Positions 56,906 through 64,000 of a stretch of 64,000 nucleotides of DNA are shown here, in pieces. Positions within the stretch are counted from its first letter, which is position 1, and each line of letters starts with the position of its first letter. Under the pieces are notes generated by a model. It saw only the letters and a program-made list of their open reading frames with translations. It did not search any database and was not told the origin of the DNA. A program made the translations under genes and the position numbers. The stretch lies in the NCBI GenBank assembly GCA_022494885.1, contig JAGVSM010002664.1:62001-126000 (forward strand), in the 5' to 3' direction. Source of the DNA: Micrasema longulum. Its lineage: Eukaryota; Arthropoda; Insecta; Trichoptera; Brachycentridae.

Positions 56906-58255
56906 TGTTGAAAAATATCTGATAGTATTTATTTTGATTAATGAACATTTTTTTCACGATGCAGAAGACTTATATTTTTGCTGAATGGTACATGTATTCC
57001 AAATACATTTTATCCCGGGAAATGTAAGAGGGTGACATGAAATCTAAGGGTGATAACATGCCTTCATCATCGTTAGGCAATGTCAGCCTAGCATGAACAA
57101 TTATAACTTCCTACGACGTTATAATCAACTTTATAATTGACTGCGAGTATGAAATACAATATGATTTAGCAGAGCTACATTTGAATACAAATCTGGAAGG
57201 AAGTTTAAAAGTTTTAATTTATTTTCCTACTTGGAAATCCCTCCTTCAGTAGTCAGTTTTGATAATAAAACCTAATGCGTTAAACCTCTTTTGCCTTTAT
57301 TAGTCTAAAAATGTCGCCATGAAGAGAAAATAATTATATTATTGGAAGCATCTTATAAACTAATGAGCCTTATAAATATTTACTGTCGCGTTTTAAACAG
57401 CATTATTTTTGGATATCAAAATTATCGCAACGGACATTGAGGTCTATAACTGGAGTAAACAAGAGCGTTTGAAATATGTTCCTTCAACCTGCAGCCAATT
57501 GGCATATGTTTAACAAAACAGACTTTAGTTTATTTTATTTTTTTTTATTTTTTATATGGGAGTTGCTTTATTATTTACCTTGCTTATAATATACTAGGTT
57601 TATATTTCAAAAAGTGGATTTTTCTGCAATTAAATTTAAACTTTAGTTTATTGCGAGCGTTCGCCGGCTACTTTTCTCCTCGCAATTACTAAAATGCCTA
57701 TATGTACACTAGCAAACTGCACAAATCAATCTGGAAAAACGATGGTAAACTTTTCACCCGTAAGTAATGTTTTTATCTTAATCAATATTTGTTGAAAATA
57801 GCTATTTTAATGGTAAAAAACATTTAATAAATATGGTACTAGCTATCTCGTAATCTCTGTCTTGCTCAGTTAGTCGGGCGTATAGTGAAACGATAAACAA
57901 AAGTGATGCGTATGCGGAAAGGAGCCACATACTGAATAGAACTACAGTAGACAGATGTAAACAGTTCGCGCTTTTTACTGTACTACGTGTTTTGCTCATC
58001 CAAGTTGACATGATATGACGTGGCAATACTCGTTCCCTCCGCTGGTCATTCTTTTCCTTTGGGGACGACTTTTTAGCTCAGATTTGTATGGAGTGTTATC
58101 TTTATATATTATAGCTCAATAGCAACGCAGAGGGAAAACATTTTAAAGATGAATGATGAAAAGGTTTTGCAAAAATACCTTTGTTTAAATGGTAAATTTA
58201 GATAGGGGGCTGTATTTGAAGAATAGTTATACAACTCCACTAACCTGATGTTGTT
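56906..58255. other. Spacer with one candidate exon
   Basis: Mostly AT-rich and unassigned. A possible THAP-type first exon is listed separately. The 74-codon minus frame 57802-58026 has no motif. Confidence 0.3.
57694..57759 (+). CDS. Possible THAP zinc-finger first exon (partial)
   Basis: ATG at 57694 opens MPICTLANCTNQSGK, MVNFSP, followed at once by CCC/GTAAGT, a good splice donor at 57760. The pattern MPxC-x4-C-x-N...VxF is the start of a THAP DNA-binding domain (a C2CH zinc finger used by P-element-type transposases and many insect regulators). The rest of the finger (Cys-x2-His) was not found downstream. At 22 codons this could be chance. Confidence 0.25.
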
Positions 58256-58258
58256 TTG

Positions 58259-58302
58259 AGGTGTGATGTGGTGTGATGTGGTGTGATGTGGTGTGATGTG
58301 GT
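58259..58302. repeat. (GTGTGATGTG)n minisatellite
   Basis: Four and a bit near-perfect copies of a 10-bp unit. Antisense translation gives the HHTTSHHITP frame. Confidence 0.95.
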
Positions 58303-58554
58303 GCTGGAATCTTGCGTGTGACGCTGACACAGCTTGCGTATAGAGATGGCGCGACGCGACGGTCTAGTTGGACGCTGGCACAGTTCGGTTGTAGATATTT
58401 GTTAGCAGCACGTAACTTGGGTGATGTTAGTTGGGTACTAGCGATTCTATGTTTTGACAGGTACTAACACACGTGATTATTGTTACATGGAGCTCCGCTA
58501 GGAACTATAGGGACGTGCATGGATAAGTAGAGATATAATTTGAGCAATATATGA

Positions 58555-58815
58555 ACGCAGTTATGCAGAAAGCAGCCAGTCCACAATTTTGAAAAAATGA
58601 GATATTGGTGTTATGTTCTGCTAAAAACAGGGCCGCTTTGAAACAAAAAACTGTAAAAATCACCTTCTGAAAAAAGTTTCTATCGCAAAAACGGTATTTA
58701 ACAATTTGCAGAAAACATCCACAGCACTAGAAAAATCTTACGAAAGTTTGAAAATCATTAGAACTTGTCAAATGCATAATGAGATTCTTGTTTGTAATAT
58801 TTAAAAAAAACTAAT
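58555..58815 (+). mobile_element. MITE family Y fragment
   Basis: AACGCAGTTATGCAGAAAGC, AGATATTGGTGTTATG, ATCGCAAAAACGGTATTT, GCAGAAAACATCC, all in the order of the complement of 2662-3075. One end only. Confidence 0.7.
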
Positions 58816-59065
58816 GTATTTATGATGAACAAATTACAATAGAGATCGCTTATTCTTCAAAATAATCTGTGTGGCTCTTCAAGTACTCAATGATATCCGA
58901 CTTAACACGGAATTTTCTAACAAGTCGGGACATAAATAAATATGATTGTGCTTTATGACAATTTTGTGCATTAAATAAATAAATAAAAAAATTAAATAAA
59001 ATAAATAAAGATATTATAGTTATTGTGGTCTTCAAAGCAAGCAGCAACGAAGATTTCCAAAAAAT
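58816..59065 (-). other. 65-codon minus frame, unidentified
   Basis: 59047-58850 reads NCHKAQSYLFMSRLVRKFRV. No known domain; flanked by A-rich repeats. Confidence 0.25.
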
Positions 59066-59220
59066 AGTCTATAGAATGTATGATATATGCCTGGAGAGCG
59101 AATTGGCGATGAACTAAAGTAAGTCAAAAGTGATGGTATTTGAAAAGGGAAGTGAGGTTACTGACTGTATGATAAATGTAAATAACGAATGTCTCGAACT
59201 AGTATAAGAATTTATTTATA
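59066..59220 (+). pseudogene. RTE LINE RT fragment, joined to the PLE unit
   Basis: SKSKVMVFEKGSEVTD, CMINVNNECLELV, stop, EFIY, ending at 59217 where the PLE arm begins. This is the segment normally lying directly upstream of the EFIFLET...ERRVNAG segment found at 56158, so the two fragments meet at one RTE site. Confidence 0.7.
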
Positions 59221-60268
59221 TTATGTATCTTTTTTGGGTGATACCGTGTATGTTGGATTTGATCCGACGTTTCGGCTACCATTGCAGGAGCCATCTTCAG
59301 GGAAGACAAATCCGCAATAGCGGAACACTTTATAGACACAGGACATTTTTTCGCCTTTGAACCAAAAATTCTACATAAACCTAGTAATTATAGTGCACGA
59401 ATAATAAAAGAGGCAATTGAAATACACAGACATCCAAATAATATAAACAAAGACGACGGGCTTAAATTAAATTCAACATGGTTCCCAGCACTATATATGA
59501 CAAAAACGAATAGAAATGTGCCTACTGCCGGCTGCGACACAGTACAAATTACTAGTACATAAACATAATTATTCTTTCCTACAAAACTAGAAATGTGCCT
59601 ACTGATGACTGTGACACGGTACAAATTACTAGTACATAAACACATACATTTATCTATAAAACACACAGTTTTCCCTGAAGATGGCTCTTGCAATGGTAGC
59701 CGAAACGTCGGATCAAATCCAACATATTTTTTTATTTATTTAACTTTTTGTACATAATGTTATTTGTACATTGGCGGGCTTGTTGCCAAATGGCAATTTC
59801 TTCCAACCAACCAATAAAATAAAAGTTTTATTTTTATAATTCAAGTTACAGAACATATTCAATAGAAAAAAAGATTAAAATTTAAAGATATATAAAAATA
59901 GAAATAAACGTATTTGTTTATAAATTACCTTAAATCAAAACTATTACTCAATGGGAAAAAGGAAAAAAGAGGAAAGAGGAAAAAGGAAAGGAGGAGAGAT
60001 TAAGGAAGAGAAAGGAGATGTTTCTTCAGACGTGATTTAAACAGAGATAATGTAGTAACATCTTTGATGGTGGATGGGAGATGATTCCACAGTCGAGCCG
60101 CATGGACAATATATGAGTTAGAGAAGAAAGAGGAATTGTGTATGGGTATTAAGAGAGTGCCTTGAGAATGAGAACGAAGAGGTAAACCATGAACTGATAC
60201 ATACACGGTATCACCCAAAAAAGATACATAATATTGATAACAGTGACCGTGAAAACCTTCGCACCTAT
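59218..60268 (+). mobile_element. PLE-derived palindromic unit, copy 2, split by a LINE
   Basis: Same plan as 56161-56766 (core with AIEIHRHPNNINKDDGLKLN, the 77-bp duplication, inverted arms), but the left arm lacks its first 33 bases and the right arm is split after 59726 by a LINE. The arm resumes at 60199 (ATACACGGTATCACC) and ends at CACCTAT. Confidence 0.8.
59727..60198 (-). mobile_element. 5'-truncated LINE inserted in the PLE arm
   Basis: Flanked by ACATA (59722-59726 and 60199-60203), consistent with a target duplication of at least 5 bp. The minus frame reads HGLPLRSHSQGTLLIPIHNS, SYIVHAARLWNHLPSTIKDV and FKSRLKKHLLSLP, the end of a Jockey-type reverse transcriptase. The 3' end has GGAAGAAATTGCCATTTGGC, GGCGGGCTTG-like bases and an (AAAT)n tail. 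Confidence 0.9.
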
Positions 60269-60480
60269 TTGACATCTGTTCTTCTCATTATTCCAATAAT
60301 TGGACCCAGTTTTTTTATAACTGCTTTTATTTGTTTTGTCCATACTAATTTTTCATCCACCTCCAAACCCGAGTACTTAACATTTTCTGTTTGTTTAATT
60401 TGCTCATCTTTAATTATTAGGTCAAGTTTTATGCGGCGTTTGTTTTTTGTTTTATTATCATGTATTTATTGTTAACGAGT
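60268..60480 (-). pseudogene. LINE RT fragment abutting PLE copy 2
   Basis: Minus strand: KTKNKRRIKLDLIIKDEQIK, NVKYSGLEVDEKLVWTKQIK, KLGPIIGIMRRTD. This is the KYLGLxIDxKLxW region that follows the RT palm in Jockey/CR1-like elements. The last codons merge into the PLE end. Confidence 0.75.
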
Positions 60481-60524
60481 TATTATCTAACCAATAATTG
60501 ATCACCTTAGTTATTTCTGCTTAC

Positions 60525-60800
60525 TACCACTTGAGCGGAGCCGCAGGTAGAAGCCAGTATGGACACAGACAACTTTAATTTTCGATTGCGTCAACCGACT
60601 TAATTGTACCTGTGAAAGGAAAATTACCCGCAGCGGGTTCATTAATTTTCCATACAGTAGTATCTGCGAATAAAAATCGATCAATACCATTAAGGGAATA
60701 GAATGTTCGAGAGCGCGGTTATAATGTTGCAACGATTGTAAAATGTAAACCCAAGGACATCTATGAACATTTTTCATACAAAAGGGGTGAAGCTAGTGTT
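60525..60800 (-). repeat. Common insect repeat fragment
   Basis: The complement shows ACTGGCTTCTACCTGCGGCT near 60560-60540, the same left end as at 8254. The rest is unassigned. Confidence 0.45.
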
Positions 60801-60804
60801 AAAA

Positions 60805-60865
60805 TAAACCAGCCAATGGCAGATCATAAAGCCTTGTGAATTTTTTCCCAAAGAAGTTTTCCCCA
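60805..60865 (+). repeat. R-family arm
   Basis: AAACCAGCCAATGGCAGATC, ATAAAGCCTTGTGAATT. Confidence 0.5.
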
Positions 60866-60902
60866 TATGTGAAAAATAAACAGTTAATTTTGTAGGCCGA
60901 GT

Positions 60903-61070
60903 CATCATTCATCATTCATCATTCATCATCATTCCCCTTTCCGCATTCAATGGTGCATTGGGCGTTGCGTTAGTAAATCAGATGCGGCGTATTTCGATAA
61001 TTTGTTACATGACGGTAAAGTGATCAGTTTTACGATTCAGGTGACGCTCCAGGAACAATAAAATAATGCA
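60903..61070 (-). mobile_element. SINE family 3, tail fragment with ATC-rich tail
   Basis: A (TCAT)n-rich tail, TTCCCCTTTCCGCATTCAAT, GGTGCATTGG, TTGTTACATGACGGTAAAGT, GGAACAATAAAAT. The microsatellite-like end is typical of this family. Confidence 0.75.
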
Positions 61071-61289
61071 GTTTGAACAACCTTTAACTCTTTTAGTATA
61101 AAAAACGTACCACATATTTATTTATTCGACGGCTTACGCCTTCAACAAAATATATAATGATAATAAAAAACAATTATAATGAAACAAAATACAAAACAGT
61201 TGTACAGAAATGAAGAAAATATAGATACATAAAATCAGCAGAAAATTAAACAAGAAATTATAGCATTGGTATGCATCAAATTAACAATT

Positions 61290-61990
61290 AATAAAGAGTT
61301 ATGAATGCTTCAAAAACTAAAGTTATGAGTGATGCAAACCAATCATGTAACATCTTAGTAAATGGAGAAATAATTGAAAAGATTGATAGTTATATATACT
61401 TAGGACATGAAATAAAGCTCGGCAAAGATAATCAAGAGGTAGAAATAGAAAGAAGGCGAGGTTTAGCATGGGCCGCCTTTGGTAAGCTCTCATATATCCT
61501 AAAATCTCCGAAGTATTCACATTACTTAAAGAAGAAACTTTTTGATGCTTGTGTTCTCCCTGTACTGATATATGGCTGTGAAACTTTTGTGTTCACGAAA
61601 AAAAAATTACACAAATTATCATTGACACAGAGAGCCATGGAAAGGAGAATGCTGGGTATTTCGTTGAGATACAGAAAAACCAATACATGGATTAGAGCGA
61701 GAACAAAGATCGCCGATGTGGTCCATAGGGCTGCCAACCAGAAATGGAGCTGGGCTGGTCATATAGCCAGAATCACAGACTCTAGATGGACCAAAAAAGT
61801 CCTGAAATGGCGACCCAGAACGGGTAGAAGAAGTGTCGGCAGGCCTCAGACAAGGTGGTCTGATGACATAAGACGAGTTGCAGGAAGTGGTTGGATGCGG
61901 TTGGCTCAGGATAGGGAAATATGGAGACTAAAGGGGGAGGCCTATGTTCAACATTGGACAAGAGACGGCTGATGATGATGACGATGAAAG
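61290..61990 (+). CDS. RTE-type reverse transcriptase, C-terminal part
   Basis: The longest intact frame (61301-61972, 223 codons). It reads NASKTKVM, DSYIYLGHEIKL, RRGLAWAAFGKLSYIL, FDACVLPVLIYGCETFVFTK, RAMERRMLGISLRYRKTNTW, WSWAGHIARITDSRWTKKVL, GRRSVGRPQTRWSDDIRRVA, WMRLAQDREIWRLKGEAYVQ. Order and spacing match the C-terminal third of RTE-clade polyproteins, after the YxDD palm, which is missing at the 5' end. The TGATGATGATGACGATG after the stop is an RTE-type 3' tail. The first Met is probably internal. It is a different subfamily from the CMNVEEA copies. Confidence 0.85.
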
Positions 61991-62760
61991 AGTTATAACA
62001 CGTCTGGTTATATTTCAAAGATATTTATTGATTCAGTTCATACTTTACATACAGTACAAGCACTAGGAAATTAACTTAATACAATATCGTTGGTTACACG
62101 GGTTGACAAGCACTGATTTTACAGATTGAGAGGCAGCGGAATTGTTATTCACAACAGGGGGGTGATTTCGGGTTCCGGGTGGCCAAAACACGCGTGTGTC
62201 TCGGACAACCGAACTAGCTCTTCCTAGTAATATGATGTCTCGCACCGTATTCAGAAGTTAGCGAAAGGGCCGAGCAGCCAGCATTCGTACTTCACTGAGT
62301 AGGTACTCGGGATCAATTACTAGGATCTCGATTAATCAAATTATATGTCTGACCAAAGAACACGGATGAGCCTAATAAGGCAAGCAACTAGGTTAGCAAG
62401 GGTTGACAGTATAATATGACTGTACGGGATGAGAGCCAGGGCGTAGCCTAGTACCAAAGAGTTCCAGAAAAGGAAATCAAGCTGGATCGCTAGGAGAGCC
62501 CTGAGTGGGTGTCCTTACCAAAAAGTACCAAGAAGTTAGGTAAGCAGAAAGGTTAGAGTTCGACCCGGAATACTCTTGACTTCTGGGGCTAGAAATCCGC
62601 CTTATAAAGGTCAAAATCGAGGGGGGGGTGAGAAATTTCGGGGGTCTCGCGGGGCATGAAGTCAGCGCGGGCGGCTGGAGGGCATCGCATTGGAATGCGG
62701 TAGAATATGCAAACCTATACCATATGTTGGAGGAGTTGTTACTACGTAACTATCTCGTAA
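61991..62760 (-). mobile_element. Probable solo LTR
   Basis: Minus strand, 770 bp, starting directly after an RTE tail. GC-rich promoter part with TATA (CTTTATAAG, about 62610-62602), transcribed part with no enzyme frame, and AATAAATATC (62029-62020) as polyadenylation signal. The ends are a weak AGTTA/TAACT inverted pair. A matching target duplication was not seen, so the borders are uncertain. A 60-codon minus frame (62245-62063) has no domain. Confidence 0.45.
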
Positions 62761-62939
62761 GAAAAGGATAACAATTTGCCAAATAAAATTTATAGGGAAA
62801 AAGCGGGTGCTATAGAGTTTAAACACTAAAAGTATTGAAGTAACACAGGCGATGTATCATAGTATAAACAGTAAAATAACCAAACCTTTTGAACTTTTTC
62901 AAAGATGGTGAATGGTAATTATATTGATTTATTCATGCA
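62761..62939. other. Nothing recognised
   Basis: Short AT-rich spacer. Confidence 0.4.
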
Positions 62940-63240
62940 TTTCATAATATATACAGTTTTTTGTTCACTTTGCCCAGCTGTATGAAACAGTACTTATGAT
63001 TTTATTCTTGTATTACTGTAGAATGTTTTATTATTTAAACTTTCTACTAAATATGCTGGTTAATTTTTTAAATATAAATCTTGTATAATGTTTAGGTTTT
63101 TTTTTTTATAAATCTCGGTTATAGGAATATTTATGATTGAAAAAAAAAATTATATTAAGCCAAATATGTTAGTATTGTAAATGTTTGTAAAAGGCAGATT
63201 TGCCGTTTATGTTAATAAAATTTTAAAAAATAAGTATGAC
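62940..63240 (+). mobile_element. LINE 3' end (tentative)
   Basis: TTGTAAATGTTTGTAAAAGG, CAGATTTGCCG and an A-rich end fit LINE 3' UTRs; no coding part. Confidence 0.4.
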
Positions 63241-63289
63241 ACTTAGTACATTTAAATAATTTAGAAAAGAAGCGATTAAAAAATAACGA

Positions 63290-63535
63290 TTTTGATTTGT
63301 ATAAAGATAAATTAAATTAATTTAAACGTCCACGTTTGTTTGCTAACATGTGGAGCCGTGGAATAGGCGAGTGTTAAGCATAGTTTGAACTATTGCAAAT
63401 CGACAGAAAAAGTGGTATTTTGTCTCGTTCCACGCTGTCTCACATTAAAAAACACACAATCAAAAATTTCGGGACTGTCAAGAGCATTATTTAATAACGT
63501 AAAAAGCAGAACTAAATCTGAAACATCCCTTCTTT
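63290..63535 (-). pseudogene. LINE RT C-terminal fragment, relative of 13715-13965
   Basis: The complement matches 13725-13965 (GAGACAGCGT and GACAAAATACC blocks, GTCCCGAAAT, CCGTGG/CCACGG). The plus frame across it is an antisense reading. Confidence 0.7.
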
Positions 63536-63536
63536 C

Positions 63537-63720
63537 GTCATATTCATACGCTGTTAAAAAGATTCGACATCTTACTGACGTAGAAACAGCTAGGTCGGTC
63601 TATTTCAGTAACTTCCACAGCGTTGTGTCTCACGGTACACCGCTGTGAGGAAGTGCTGCAGATATTGATTCTGTTTTTGTGCTCCAGAAAAGAGCTGTTT
63701 GAGCAATATACAATAAGAAT
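63537..63720 (+). pseudogene. LINE RT fragment
   Basis: YSYAVKKIRHLTDVETARSV, YFSNFHSVVSHGTPL, stop, then GSAADIDSVF and LQKRAV. This is the AVKKLRxLTD...FHSxxSYGxxxWG...LQKRAVR segment of a Jockey-like RT. Confidence 0.75.
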
Positions 63721-63734
63721 CTCAGAGAATCGCG

Positions 63735-64000
63735 TGGAGATAACAACAACAAACCATCACGCCGTTTCCCCGTAAGGGTAGCAGAGACGATAGAACGCCA
63801 CATCACTCTATATTTGCATACATATCTCGCTTCTTCTACATTCATACATCTTCTCATGCACGCGCGCCGATCATTCCGACTTTTGACATGTCCATCTTCA
63901 AGTATTTGTTGGATTTGGTCATGCCATGTCTTTCTCAATCTTCCTCTATTTCTGCATCCATCAACATTCGCATTGTAAATATTCTTAGCCGTTCTTGCGC
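63735..64000 (-). pseudogene. RTE LINE RT C-terminus
   Basis: Minus frame 63938-63630: RKTWHDQIQQILEDGHVKSR, NDRRACMRRCMNVEEARYVC, VMWRSIVSATLTGKRRDG. Upstream NVDGCRNRGRLR continues to the window edge. Inverted to the fragment at 1-170. Confidence 0.85.

Overview
This window looks like gene-poor, AT-rich nuclear DNA of an arthropod, most likely an insect; Lepidoptera fits several repeat signatures but is not proven. There is no operon structure, no rRNA and no convincing complete host gene. Almost every recognisable piece is a decayed or nested transposable element: non-LTR retrotransposons (several Jockey/CR1-like families, at least three RTE-like families and an L2/Crack-like family), Penelope-like elements (PLE), Tc1, hAT and pogo/Tigger DNA transposons, Helitron-like elements, MITEs, LTR-type remnants and three families of tRNA-derived SINEs. 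The longest intact frame, 223 codons at 61301-61972, is the C-terminal part of an RTE-type reverse transcriptase.

Layout. 1-5.8 kb: RTE scraps, a Tc1 transposase, a MITE with its own terminal repeats, a SINE, an L2-like tail and a small palindrome that carries a hammerhead-ribozyme-like core (3980-4022). 6-14 kb: LINE tails, a Helitron-like element, a long-TIR repeat family (called R here) and inverted LINE copies. 15-19 kb: an hAT deletion derivative with a perfect 8-bp target duplication, an R copy split by a SINE, an RTE C-terminus and SINEs. 21-30 kb: SINE pairs, a LINE on the minus strand with clear RT motifs, and two plus-strand LINEs. 31 kb: a GC-rich minus-strand block with a TATA/initiator promoter, probably from an LTR element. 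35-45 kb: LINE tails, two more hammerhead-like cores, a perfect hairpin and inverted repeat pairs. 45-48 kb: a degenerate tandem array and a PLE RT fragment. 49-55 kb: an R element with both inverted arms, a pogo/Tigger fragment and a second Tc1 copy. 55.5-60.5 kb: two copies of a PLE-derived palindromic unit, both joined to the same site of an RTE LINE but to opposite halves of it, which implies an inversion. 61-64 kb: the long RTE frame, a probable solo LTR and a LINE head-to-head junction.

The genes do not work together as a pathway; the biology here is element replication and decay. The most interesting thread is that hammerhead-like motifs recur in several different palindromic or PLE-related settings. 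The most testable structural observations are the nested insertions, where an empty site for the inserted element also exists within the window, and the apparent PLE-mediated inversion. Element identities rest on reading translated motifs and on comparing repeats inside the window. Superfamily names are firmer than clade names.
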